NCBI GenBank assembly: GCA_902500715.1
Contig: CABVRO010000027.1
Location: 1-34,986, forward strand
From: an uncultured Nitrospira sp.
GTDB taxonomy: Bacteria > Nitrospirota > Nitrospiria > Nitrospirales > Nitrospiraceae
DNA: 34,986 nucleotides
Reading direction: 5' to 3'
Shown here: piece after piece, positions 7,252 to 15,604 of the stretch
Layout: the number at the start of each line of letters is the position of its first letter
Numbering within the stretch: position 1 is the stretch's first letter
Position numbers and translations under genes: made by a program
Notes under the pieces: generated by a model
Told to the model about the DNA's origin: nothing
Database searches by the model: none
What the model saw: the letters and a program-made list of their open reading frames with translations, nothing else

Positions 7252-8244
7252 ATGCATCTCGATCCTATTGCGTGCCTGTGCAGGAAGGTGTTCCTCATCT
7301 GCGTGGTCGCGCTTCTGTTCCCGGTGATGCGGGCAAACGACGGCTTGGCCCAGGAACCGCTCGGCTCCGCCACGCTCCAGCTCACGCTAGCCATTGGACA
7401 ATCCGCGCTGAGTCTCGGAGAGCCGGTCTATGCCATCCTCCGCCTCGTAAATGTGGGGGAGAGGTCGGTGGAAGTGTTTAAACTGCTCGACCCACAAACC
7501 GGCGCGATCCAGATTGAAGTGTCGAGTTCGAATAGGCCGCGGTTCGTGTTCCTGCCGTTGTTTTACGCGGATGCCGTGCACACCAGGACCGCCCTGGCTC
7601 CGGGCGAGGCAGTCGTGGCGATCGTTCCGATCTTTTATGGCGCGCTGGGATGGACGTTCGACCGACCGGGGACCTATCGCGTGACGGCCGAATACCGTCC
7701 TCAGGGCACGCCTCGAAAGGACCGGATACGGTCGCCCGCGGTTAGCGTGACGGTGACCGACGAGCACGGCGTCGGGGCCTCCTTACTGACCGGCTCGTCC
7801 GCGGGCGAGGAAGCGGCAAAATTTCTGTTATGGCAGCGGGGCGACCAATTGCAGGCGGGACAGGCGCTGTTGACCGGGCTGCTGACCCAACATTCCGAGT
7901 CGCCGCTGGCCGATTATGCGCTGCTGGCGTTCGGGAGAAATCTGAGCCGGAGTTTTCGCAATTATGCCGTTGGGAAGATCCGTGAAGCGGACTGCGAGTC
8001 GGCGTTGACCTATTTTCAGAGAATCCGATCAGACCGGTTGTCGGACTTCTTGCAGATTCAGCAACGGCTGGATGAAGCCCGATGTCTGATCAGGCTGTCT
8101 CGGCCGGCGGAGGCTCGAGCGTCGATGGAGCGGGCCGAACAGTTACGCGACGGTCGTCCTGAATACACTCTCCTCTTCCAACAAGCGATACGGTTGGAAC
8201 CGGCGCTGGGCCATCACTCTGCCATCAACACACCGCACCGCTAA
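7252..8244 (+). CDS. Secreted protein with N-terminal Ig-like domain and C-terminal helical repeats
   Basis: The 330-residue protein has a signal peptide (KVFLICVVALLFPVMRANDGLAQ). Residues about 40-175 look like an immunoglobulin-type beta-sandwich: LTLAIGQSALSLGEPVYAILRLVNVGERSVEVF, then TALAPGEAVVAIVPI and WTFDRPGTYRVTAEYRP. The pattern recalls BsuPI-like inhibitor or CARDB domains, but no family can be assigned. Residues about 185-320 are helical with TPR-like spacing (ADYALLAFGRNLSRSF, ALTYFQRIRSDRLSDFLQIQQRLDEARCLIRLSRPAEARA). AAGGA at 7241-7245 supports the ATG. It follows the metalloprotease gene by 16 bases, so one possibility is that it binds or restrains that enzyme. That is speculation from position only. 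Confidence 0.75.
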   Translation: MHLDPIACLCRKVFLICVVALLFPVMRANDGLAQEPLGSATLQLTLAIGQSALSLGEPVYAILRLVNVGERSVEVFKLLDPQTGAIQIEVSSSNRPRFVFLPLFYADAVHTRTALAPGEAVVAIVPIFYGALGWTFDRPGTYRVTAEYRPQGTPRKDRIRSPAVSVTVTDEHGVGASLLTGSSAGEEAAKFLLWQRGDQLQAGQALLTGLLTQHSESPLADYALLAFGRNLSRSFRNYAVGKIREADCESALTYFQRIRSDRLSDFLQIQQRLDEARCLIRLSRPAEARASMERAEQLRDGRPEYTLLFQQAIRLEPALGHHSAINTPHR

Positions 8245-8480
8245 ATCTGCTCTGTGAACCTCGACGACGGTCTTTTCCCTGTCGACCTTTATGCGCTCGT
8301 TCCGGTCCTCGTCGCTTCGACGAATTGTTCGGTGGAATCGTCCAAGGCCCGGCCTTTGCGGCCCTGGGCAGGATGGATGTACCGCAGGTCTGGGCCCGAT
8401 GCCTTGGAACTCGCCCGGCGTCGGAGTATTCTCTCCAGGACATGTATCCCCAACGCGCCAATAGTATACCGTTCCGGTCC

Positions 8481-9320
8481 ATGAGCGGCTGGCTGGTGAT
8501 CTCGGGTCTCTTCATGGCCCTGTGCGGCCTGCCCGTTTCCGTGGAGGCCGCCGTCACGACGTTCATTGCGGAAGACTATGCCTTCACCGGCCCGGAGCAG
8601 CTCGAGTCCGGTTGGCACAGGGTGCGGCTCATCAATCGTGGCCGGGATGTGCACCAGGTCCAGTTCCTGGCCCTGCCTCCGGGAAAAACCGTTGCCGATG
8701 TCGAACGGGCGTTGGCGTCCCGATCGCCAAGCTTGCCGAATTGGCTGCGGCGTCATGGGGGAGTGAATAGTGTCGCTCCCGGCGATGAGGCGTCCGTTAG
8801 CATTCAGCTTGATCCCGGAGACTATCTGTTGCTCTGCGGCATTCCGGACGTCGCGGGTCGTCCCCACGCCATGCGCGGCATGGTGCGGGCGCTGCGGGTG
8901 GCGGAGGCCGCGCCTTCCGGCGAGCCAGCGCCGCGGGCCGATGCGACTCTGCGTCTGAACGATTTTGTATTTGTCATGAGTGGCCCGCTGCATGCGGGAA
9001 GTCGAACCGTGCATCTCGTGAATGATGGCCGGCAGGCTCATGAGGTGGTGCTGATTCGTCTCGCAGCAGGAGCGTCGGCGAAGGAGTTCATCGCGCGGTA
9101 CAGACCCGGAGGACTGCCCAATTCCGCTGGGTGGGAAGCCGGCGGCCTCACCGGCCTCGATCCGGGACGAGAGGGTTATGTTCATCTCGAGCTGGAGCCG
9201 GGGCGATACGGCCTGCTCTGTTTTCTTGCCGACCCGGTGACCGGAGCCCCTCATTTTTCCCGCGGCATGTGGATGGACATCGAGGTGAAGCCGGCGGTGA
9301 CTCCGGCGGAGGGCCCGTGA
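8481..9320 (+). CDS. Secreted protein with two tandem cupredoxin-like domains
   Basis: The start is taken at the ATG at 8481, because MSGWLVISGLFMALCGLPVS begins a signal peptide ending near VEA; upstream in-frame ATGs at 8325 and 8442 would bury it. The mature protein is an internal duplication. Domain 1 (about 25-140) and domain 2 (about 155-270) share a 'VxLxNxGRxxHxV' strand, an LPN segment and a C-terminal strand. Each repeats a potential type-1 copper ligand set: His58, Cys119, His129 and Met134, then His187, Cys247, His258 and Met263, in the sequences LLLCGI..PHAMRGM and GLLCFL..PHFSRGM. Cys-to-His spacing is longer than in plastocyanin, so copper binding is an inference. Its stop overlaps the GTG start of the methyltransferase gene. 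Confidence 0.78.
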   Translation: MSGWLVISGLFMALCGLPVSVEAAVTTFIAEDYAFTGPEQLESGWHRVRLINRGRDVHQVQFLALPPGKTVADVERALASRSPSLPNWLRRHGGVNSVAPGDEASVSIQLDPGDYLLLCGIPDVAGRPHAMRGMVRALRVAEAAPSGEPAPRADATLRLNDFVFVMSGPLHAGSRTVHLVNDGRQAHEVVLIRLAAGASAKEFIARYRPGGLPNSAGWEAGGLTGLDPGREGYVHLELEPGRYGLLCFLADPVTGAPHFSRGMWMDIEVKPAVTPAEGP

Positions 9321-10288
9321 CGCATCGGGACCTGATGCGGCTGGCGAATGGCTATGCGGAGTCGAAAGTGCTGCTCGTCGCCAATGAACTCGGTCTGTTC
9401 ACGGCAATCGGAGAGGGCGGCAAGCGCGCCGACTCACTGGCCACCGCCTGCCGCGCTTCGCGCGAGGGCATGGATCTCCTGCTGAAGGCGCTCGCAGGGC
9501 TTGGACTGGTTCGTCTGAAAGCGGGGCGTTATTGGAATACGACGTTGGGACTGAAGTATCTCGATGGCCGAAGTCCGACGGCGATGACGAATCTGCTCTG
9601 GCTGCTGAACCACCATTGGTCGGATTGGACGGGGATGGCGCGCGCCGTTCGTCTGGGTCGGTCCGGGTGGGCATCGGTCACGAAGACCGCGGTGTTCCGG
9701 CGACGGTTTGCCCTGGCCATGCACGAGCGTAGTTACGTGCTGGCGCCGCTCACGCTCGCCAGGATCCGGCTGCCGTCCGGAGCGACACGCCTGTTGGATG
9801 TAGGAGGCGGGTCGGGCGCCTACTCCATCGCGCTGGCGCAGCGGCATCCCGAGATTCGCGTGCTGCTGGTGGATCAGTCCGTCGAGGTTGCCCGGCGCCG
9901 GATCACCAAGGCCGGGTTGGCCGACCGTGTCGCGGTACGGCAGGGGGACGTATTGACAGCCCCGCTCGACTCTGGATTCGATCTTGTGTTGCTCTCCAAC
10001 CTGGTGCACGACTTTAATGAGGCGGAGAATCGACGGCTGTTGCGCCGGGTGCATGACGCGCTGCGACCCGGGGGAAAAATTACGATCGTGGAGTATTTTC
10101 TGAACCCGGCCGGCACCCTCCCTGCTGAGGCCGCGGTGTTTTCGCTGCTGATGTACGCGTTCACGCCGACCGGGCGGAGTTATGCGTGGAACGACGTCGA
10201 GGCCTGGCTGGGGGCTGCCGGATTCGGACGGTTTCGCCGGCGGTTGGTGACGGACAGTATCGGCACGCTGGAGGCTGTCAGGCTGTGA
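9317..10288 (+). CDS. SAM-dependent methyltransferase, O-methyltransferase (two-domain) type
   Basis: The 323-residue protein has an N-terminal winged-helix dimerisation domain (about 1-90; AESKVLLVANELGLFTAI..ADSLATACRAS) and a C-terminal Rossmann methyltransferase domain. The SAM motif is LLDVGGGSGAYS (159-170), with an acidic residue at the end of the next strand (VLLVDQS) and later GDVLTAPL. This is the architecture of plant-type and hydroxyneurosporene-type O-methyltransferases. The GTG start at 9317 overlaps the preceding TGA (GTGA), with GGAGGG at 9308-9313, which indicates translational coupling to the cupredoxin-like gene. A longer frame from 9131 lies wholly inside that gene. The C-terminus overlaps the convergent gene at 10278 by 11 bases. 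The substrate is unknown. Confidence 0.85.
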   Translation: MTHRDLMRLANGYAESKVLLVANELGLFTAIGEGGKRADSLATACRASREGMDLLLKALAGLGLVRLKAGRYWNTTLGLKYLDGRSPTAMTNLLWLLNHHWSDWTGMARAVRLGRSGWASVTKTAVFRRRFALAMHERSYVLAPLTLARIRLPSGATRLLDVGGGSGAYSIALAQRHPEIRVLLVDQSVEVARRRITKAGLADRVAVRQGDVLTAPLDSGFDLVLLSNLVHDFNEAENRRLLRRVHDALRPGGKITIVEYFLNPAGTLPAEAAVFSLLMYAFTPTGRSYAWNDVEAWLGAAGFGRFRRRLVTDSIGTLEAVRL

Positions 10289-11528
10289 CTTCAGCCGGTA
10301 CCGAGGCGACGGCACTGAGCCGCGCATGGTACTGCTGCAGATGTCGCCGGATCGGGATGAGCAATCGTGGCGGGATGTGAGGACAGACTTCACGATCGAA
10401 GGAGACGGCCCGTTGATAACGCTTCACTCCGAGAGCGGCTTCCGCCAGGGCCCAGTAGAGATTCTCAACCCACCCTGACCGGATCGCGGTGTCCAGATAT
10501 TTATACAGGACCTGCGGCGATCGCACGGCGCCTCGATAGGCGTCCTTAATTTCGTTCAAGAGACGCTCTTCTTTTGCGGTTCGTTGGTACACCTCCTCCA
10601 CGACATGGTTGAGCGAGAGGAAGTCCTGCAGGTCGAAGCGGGCATCGACCGGTTGCGTCTGCTCCCGGTAGAGGTCCCAGTCGGTCGTGAAGTGAAGCCG
10701 CTCCAGCAGCGGGAGCAGGTCCTGCAGAGTGATTTCCTCCACCGTTTCGCAGGCGCGGGAGAGGCGGACCTTGATGAAGGTGCGCCGATCGTACGTATGC
10801 TCGGGCAAATAATGCGTACCGGAGAGTTCCATCAATCGCCCCGCCTGGTCGCGTTTCGGAAATTGCCACTGCCATTGGTTCGGGAAGTCTACTCCGGCCG
10901 CCTGTAATTCCGCCCGGTAGCAGGGAAGCAAGTGCTCGAAGAAGGGCCCGCCTGCCTCCTCTAACGGCGTTCCCATCAGGCTGCCGACGGCCAAAGTGAG
11001 TCTGGCGAAGGGCATGCGGGTATAACCATCATCGTCTACGACGAAGTTGAAACCGCCCCACGGGCCGATGTCGAGTAGGGTGTCATAGCCCCGTTCCGCC
11101 AGCCAGGTTTCGGTGTCGAAAGCCAGACGCCGCCAGAGTTGGATCAAGGTGCCGATATGGACGTGGCGATTGCGGAACAGCGGGACGAAGGTCTGATGCG
11201 GGCTGCTCTGTGTGCCGCGGAGTCTGGTCTGGAGTTTGAGGGTTTCCCACTCGACGGCCTGGGCCAAGGTTCCCTTGTGGACCGGCACGCTGGAAAAATT
11301 GCGCCGGCAATCCGCAGCAATTTCGGCCCACAGGTCCGCTCCGGGCATGGCCGTGGCGGCCTCTCTGGCGACGTGATCGATCAGCTCCGGCATGCCGGAC
11401 GGGACATGAGCCGCTGCCAGATTCTGAAGGGAGGTCCGGAAGTGGCGGATGGCCCGGTCGGAGCGTCGCGTCCACGCGGCGCTGAACGCGCTCATGTCGG
11501 AGGCCCTGCTCGTACAGGCGTCACACAT
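10278..11528 (-). CDS. Conserved-looking protein of unknown function
   Basis: The frame codes 416 residues from 11528, or 405 from the ATG at 11495 (MSAFSAAWTRRSDRAIRHF), which I think more likely; neither has a clear ribosome binding site. No signal peptide or membrane segment is seen. The protein mixes helices with aromatic-rich segments (FPNQWQWQFPKRDQAG, YDTLLDIGPWGGFNFVVDDDGY) and a helical C-terminus. Codon use is normal for the region, and the frame is long and unbroken, so it is certainly coding. The gene converges on the methyltransferase with an 11-base overlap. I do not recognise the family. Confidence 0.75.
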   Translation of the reverse strand: MCDACTSRASDMSAFSAAWTRRSDRAIRHFRTSLQNLAAAHVPSGMPELIDHVAREAATAMPGADLWAEIAADCRRNFSSVPVHKGTLAQAVEWETLKLQTRLRGTQSSPHQTFVPLFRNRHVHIGTLIQLWRRLAFDTETWLAERGYDTLLDIGPWGGFNFVVDDDGYTRMPFARLTLAVGSLMGTPLEEAGGPFFEHLLPCYRAELQAAGVDFPNQWQWQFPKRDQAGRLMELSGTHYLPEHTYDRRTFIKVRLSRACETVEEITLQDLLPLLERLHFTTDWDLYREQTQPVDARFDLQDFLSLNHVVEEVYQRTAKEERLLNEIKDAYRGAVRSPQVLYKYLDTAIRSGWVENLYWALAEAALGVKRYQRAVSFDREVCPHIPPRLLIPIRRHLQQYHARLSAVASVPAEVTA

Positions 11529-11854
11529 CGCAAGGATTGAGCTCCAGTTGCTCCGCCAGGATGTGCGAGGCCCTTCCTGTAGCGGCGAATCTTATGCCCG
11601 CCCTGTCATACGGTACCCGGATACGGGGCGGAACTCGTAAACCCCGAAGGTCTGGGCAAGAAGATTACGAGGGAGCTGAGAATCCTGACGATTGAAGACG
11701 GGCGATCGACGCCATGGTAGTGGAGATACCGGTTTCGAGAGGGGCGGATCCGGTCAGGACATGGAGAGCCAGTGGTGTGCCGCGAGACCCTGGCGGGGGG
11801 ACGGTGGGAGACTGGACGGGAACAATCCCTGTCTACGGCAGCAGAAGGGCGGTG

Positions 11855-11983
11855 CTAGCGCCGTTTTCGTACTCGCACCGGCTGTCGCCGCTGGATCCAG
11901 TCCCAGATGAGGGTGCCGATGACCAGAACGGGGAGCGCCAACAGCCAGACATACCAACTTGCCCAGAGCGTGGGATCGTGCAT
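11855..11983 (-). CDS. 42-residue single-pass membrane protein
   Basis: A short reverse-strand frame codes 42 residues: MHDPTLWASWYVWLLALPVL, then VIGTLIWDWIQRRQPVRVRK and RR. It has one transmembrane helix of about 20 residues (WYVWLLALPVLVIGTLIWDW) and a strongly basic C-terminal tail (seven Arg/Lys in 12 residues), predicting an N-out, C-in inner-membrane peptide. GGAGGA lies six bases before the ATG at 11983; an alternative in-frame ATG at 11989 abuts that site and is unlikely. The stop is TAG at 11855-11857. Small membrane peptides of this form often join larger complexes; nothing here says which. Confidence 0.7.
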   Translation of the reverse strand: MHDPTLWASWYVWLLALPVLVIGTLIWDWIQRRQPVRVRKRR

Positions 11984-12213
11984 GATCATTCCTCCGATGT
12001 GCCTCCACGTGATAGAGCAAGCCCCGTACCGTCGTTCGTCGGACTTGCGTGGGCACCGTGGACTGCAAAACTCTCAGCTATCCGCATGGATAGAAGGTTT
12101 CGGCAGCAGCGGGCGCTGGCGCAAAGCGCGCCAGGCAAATTTTCCCCGTCGCATAAATCTCACAATACGTGACGCCGTTCCCACAGATGAAGAGAGGAGA
12201 CTATGCGGGCGGC

Positions 12214-13128
12214 CTATCCTGCGGACCGGAACACGAGTTGCGGCAGCCAGGGCAGCAACGCCACGCCGACGCAGATCGAGAGGGCGACAATCGACGCGAC
12301 GAGGTCTTCGTCCAATCCTGTGTCGGTTGCGAAAATAACCGCCGTCACGGCGGACGGCATGGCGGCGACGAGGATGACGATCGCCCGTTCCATACCCGCT
12401 AGATCGAGCTCATAGGCGACCGCAAACCCGAGCAGCAATCCGCCGACCATCCGCATGCCCACGCCCAGCCATGCCAGGGCCCAGGTTCGGCGCACGGCCG
12501 AGAAACTGATCGATAGGCCCAGTACTAGACTCGCCAGGGGTGTCGTGGTGAGGTGGATGGGGGTGAGTGCATCGTGGAGCCAGCCGGGAAGATGCAGTCC
12601 AAGCAGGGTGAGCAGCAGGCTGAGACAGAGGGCCCAGAGCGGCGGAGACGACACAAACCGCAGCATGGCTGATCGGGCGGTGGCGCTCTTCGCCCCGTGC
12701 CAGACCGCCACTGCATAAATCACCGTGAGCGTGAGGGTGGTTTGCCCCAGGTCGAACAGGATCGCCTGCGCCAGTCCCTTGTCGCCGAGAGTTGCGAGGA
12801 CGACTGGATAGGCGAAGTAGACGGAGTTGATACAGGCGGTGCCGAGGAGAAATCCCCCTCGTGTGGCGCGGGGTAGATGCAGCAGGCGGGTGACCGGCCA
12901 GGAGCAGAGCAACATCGAGAGGGTCACCAGGCAGGCGGCCAACGGTAACTTCCAGGCTGTGGGCGCAAAGACCACTCGATCCAGCGACACCAATATCGTG
13001 GCCGGCAGGCTGATCGAAAAAACCACGAAGGCCAGACGTTCCGCATGGATTTTCCCGAGCAGGCTGGATGACCGGAGCAGCGCACCGAGCAGGAAGATGG
13101 CGATGAAGGCTTGGAGGGTGGCGGGCAT
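12214..13128 (-). CDS. AEC (auxin efflux carrier) family transporter
   Basis: The start is placed at the ATG at 13128 (MPATLQAFIAIFLLGALLRS), which puts the first membrane helix at the N-terminus; a longer frame from 13182 adds an unlikely polar lead. The 304-residue product has about ten hydrophobic helices in two halves. The central motif GTACINSVYFAYPVVLATLGDKGLAQAILFDLGQ (Asn and Pro in the TM4-TM5 region) and the C-terminal VILVAAMPSAVTAVIFATDTGLDEDLVASIV are characteristic of the AEC/PIN-like permease family. These usually export organic acids or related anions. The substrate cannot be told. It is divergent from the MFS gene at 13227, sharing a 98-base promoter region. Confidence 0.87.
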   Translation of the reverse strand: MPATLQAFIAIFLLGALLRSSSLLGKIHAERLAFVVFSISLPATILVSLDRVVFAPTAWKLPLAACLVTLSMLLCSWPVTRLLHLPRATRGGFLLGTACINSVYFAYPVVLATLGDKGLAQAILFDLGQTTLTLTVIYAVAVWHGAKSATARSAMLRFVSSPPLWALCLSLLLTLLGLHLPGWLHDALTPIHLTTTPLASLVLGLSISFSAVRRTWALAWLGVGMRMVGGLLLGFAVAYELDLAGMERAIVILVAAMPSAVTAVIFATDTGLDEDLVASIVALSICVGVALLPWLPQLVFRSAG

Positions 13129-13226
13129 CGACGGGAGGGTAGCAGAAAACCCGTTCGAAGAGGAGGCGCATCGTACGATCACTCCCCGCGTCTTTTTCTG
13201 TGCGCCTGGACGGCGGGCCTGCTACC

Positions 13227-14465
13227 ATGGCCCATCCCATGACGCCCCCGGAGAGCTCAACACAACCGCGGCAAGCGGCGGTCTTCTTCATTCTTGTCAC
13301 GGTCGTGCTCGACATGTTGTCGTTCGGGATCATCATTCCCGTCCTGCCGAAACTGGTCGAAGAGTTTCTCGGCGGCGATACCGCGCAGGCCGCGGAGATC
13401 TACGGGCTGATGGGCACGTCGTGGGCCTTGATGCAGTTCGTCTGTTCGCCGATTCAAGGCGCGCTGTCCGATCGCTTCGGGCGGCGTCCGGTCGTGCTGT
13501 TGTCCAACCTGGGGCTCGGTCTCGATTTCATCCTTATGGCGCTGGCGCCCAGTCTCGCCTGGCTCTTCGCGGGCCGGGTGATCTCCGGTATCGCGTCCTC
13601 GAGTTTCAGCACGGCCGGCGCCTACATCGCCGATGTGACGCCGCCGGACAAACGCGCGGCTGCATTCGGCCTGATGGGGGCCTCATTCGGTCTCGGGTTT
13701 GTGTTGGGTCCTGCCGTGGGTGGGCTGCTGGGCGCCGTCGATCCCCGCTGGCCCTTTTGGGGCGCGGCGGCGACGAGTCTGCTCAACGCCTGTTACGGGT
13801 TCTTTGTGCTCCCGGAATCGCTCCCGATGGAGAAGCGGGCGCCGTTCCGCTGGAAACGGGCCAATCCGGCCGGCGCGTTGATGCTGTTGCGCTCACATCA
13901 TGAGCTGTTCGGTCTGGCGACGGCGAACTTCCTGATGAACCTGGCCCACGGCGTGCTGCCCAGTGTAGCGGTGTTGTACTTGGGCTATCGGTATGGCTGG
14001 GGGCCGTCGGCGGTGGGGTTCACGCTCGCAGCGGTCGGGGTCTGCGCCATGATTGTGCAGGGCACGCTGGTGAGGCCGATTACGGCGCGGCTGGGAGAGC
14101 GGCGCACGTTAATCACCGGGCTGCTGTGCGGGGCCACCGGTTTCGCTATCTATGGACTCGCGCCTACACCGCTCATCTATTGCTTAGGCATTCCGGTGAT
14201 GGCGTTTTGGGGACTCGCCGGTCCGTCCGCGCAAATGTTCATGACGCGCCGCGTGAGTGCGTCCGAGCAGGGACAATTACAAGGCGCCATTGCCAGCCTG
14301 ACCGGTATCGCCGGCTTGATCGGCCCCACGCTCTTCACGCAAACCTTCGCCGCGTTCATCGGCCCGCAGGCCGACTGGCACCTGCCTGGTGCGCCCTATC
14401 TGTTATCGACGCTGTTGTTGTTGATCGGGGCGGGCATCGCCTGGCGGGCGACCAGAGCCGTCTGA
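13227..14465 (+). CDS. MFS efflux transporter, TetA-like (DHA1) subgroup
   Basis: The 412-residue membrane protein has about 12 transmembrane segments. Motif A in the loop between TM2 and TM3 is GALSDRFGRRPV (residues 78-89). TM1 carries LDMLSFGIIIPVLPKLVEEF, and motif C-like GASFGLGFVLGPAVGGLLG lies in TM5, as in drug:proton antiporters such as TetA. It is likely an inner-membrane proton-coupled exporter; the drug or metabolite is unknown and resistance should not be assumed. Start choice is uncertain: ATG at 13227 or 13239, neither with a strong ribosome binding site. No tetR-type regulator is adjacent. Confidence 0.88.
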   Translation: MAHPMTPPESSTQPRQAAVFFILVTVVLDMLSFGIIIPVLPKLVEEFLGGDTAQAAEIYGLMGTSWALMQFVCSPIQGALSDRFGRRPVVLLSNLGLGLDFILMALAPSLAWLFAGRVISGIASSSFSTAGAYIADVTPPDKRAAAFGLMGASFGLGFVLGPAVGGLLGAVDPRWPFWGAAATSLLNACYGFFVLPESLPMEKRAPFRWKRANPAGALMLLRSHHELFGLATANFLMNLAHGVLPSVAVLYLGYRYGWGPSAVGFTLAAVGVCAMIVQGTLVRPITARLGERRTLITGLLCGATGFAIYGLAPTPLIYCLGIPVMAFWGLAGPSAQMFMTRRVSASEQGQLQGAIASLTGIAGLIGPTLFTQTFAAFIGPQADWHLPGAPYLLSTLLLLIGAGIAWRATRAV

Positions 14466-14468
14466 CGG

Positions 14469-15482
14469 CTAGCGGTTTCCATGCACGGACAATTCACGCT
14501 TGCGGTAGATCGCCAGCGCATGCGTGTCCGCATCCTGAGACTCCGTGGCTTGTCCCAGTTGCCCATAGAGATCGGCCAGAAGCGACCAGGCTTCCGCCTC
14601 GGCGGCGGTGTCGTGGACTGCTTGTGCAATCTGCAGGGCGCGTTTCCCTTGGGCGACGCGATCGTTCAGGGAGGCCTTGTCCGCATCCAGTCGCGCGAGC
14701 CGCAGTTGCATCATGCCTTCGAACGGCAGGTGATGTTCCGCTTCCGCCAGGCTGAGGGCGTCGAGATAGGCGCTGCGCGCGTCACTGGTGTGGCCGAGCA
14801 GCCAATGGGCATCTCCGAGCGCGACCGTGGCGGTGAACTGTTGGTCCACGTGTCGTCTCGTACGGGCCTCTTCCGAGGCCTGCTGCAAGGTGGTCAGCCC
14901 CGCGCTGTTCTCTCCCTGTGCGATTTGTAACAACCCCAACTGCACCATCGTGTCGTTCCATCCGCGGGCATTTCTCACGCGCGTGAAGAGGGCGGCGGCC
15001 CGGGTGAGGGCGTCGCGCGATTCGTCGGAGAGCCCCAACTGCGCGGAGACTCGACCGATGGCGAGCAGCGACTCGGCATGGGCGGATCGATCCGACGCCT
15101 TGGCGAACAGCGCCACCGCTTCCTTGAGGGAGGTATGGGCCTGCTGCAGATGGCCCTGGCGCTCATCGATCCGCGCGATTTTCACCAGCGTGGTGGCGAT
15201 GCCTTGGGGCTGTCTCTTCTCCCGGAATTTCGACAAGGCCAGGTTGTAATACGTCAGCGACTCCGGGAAATGTTCCTGCTGATCATGGATCGTCCCGATG
15301 CGAAGCAGTTCATGGCCTGACAGGGTATTGGGAGACGCGGCCGGTGTGACAGATTCTGCGGAGAGCGCCCGGTCCGCACATTGGCCGGAAAGGCACCAGG
15401 GCAGGAGGAGCGAGCAGCTAATCACGATGTGGGGAATCAGGCCTGGTTTCGAACGGTGATGGAGTGTCGACCGGTGATGCAT
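14469..15482 (-). CDS. Secreted TPR-repeat protein
   Basis: The 337-residue protein begins with a basic His/Arg-rich leader followed by a hydrophobic stretch (HIVISCSLLLPWCLSGQC), a probable signal peptide or signal anchor. Residues about 55-330 are TPR-type repeats of about 40 residues, in the style of the MalT/tetratricopeptide regulators (SGHELLRIGTIHDQQEHFPESLTYYNLALSKF, ATTLVKIARIDERQGHLQQAHTSLKEAVALF, AEAEAWSLLADLYGQLGQATESQDADTHALAIY). There is no catalytic domain. It converges on the MFS gene with only three bases between stops. The role is probably scaffolding in the periplasm. Confidence 0.8.
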   Translation of the reverse strand: MHHRSTLHHRSKPGLIPHIVISCSLLLPWCLSGQCADRALSAESVTPAASPNTLSGHELLRIGTIHDQQEHFPESLTYYNLALSKFREKRQPQGIATTLVKIARIDERQGHLQQAHTSLKEAVALFAKASDRSAHAESLLAIGRVSAQLGLSDESRDALTRAAALFTRVRNARGWNDTMVQLGLLQIAQGENSAGLTTLQQASEEARTRRHVDQQFTATVALGDAHWLLGHTSDARSAYLDALSLAEAEHHLPFEGMMQLRLARLDADKASLNDRVAQGKRALQIAQAVHDTAAEAEAWSLLADLYGQLGQATESQDADTHALAIYRKRELSVHGNR

Positions 15483-15604
15483 GGCCTAAACATGCACGTG
15501 CCGGTTGCCAAGGTCAAGTCGGTGCGGTTGCATGAGCCCGGCGCTTGCCTCGCCTGTTCCGGAGGGGTAAGATCGGACATCCCGCCATACAGAGAGGAGG
15601 TGCC

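Noticed and set aside
11714..12338. Plus-strand frames of 143-152 residues opposite the 42-residue gene
   Set aside because: No ribosome binding site and no recognisable fold; the minus-strand peptide with its start site explains this region better.
12410..13336. 308-residue minus-strand frame overlapping the AEC transporter
   Set aside because: It is in another frame of the transporter and its translation is Pro/His/Arg-rich without hydrophobic helices.
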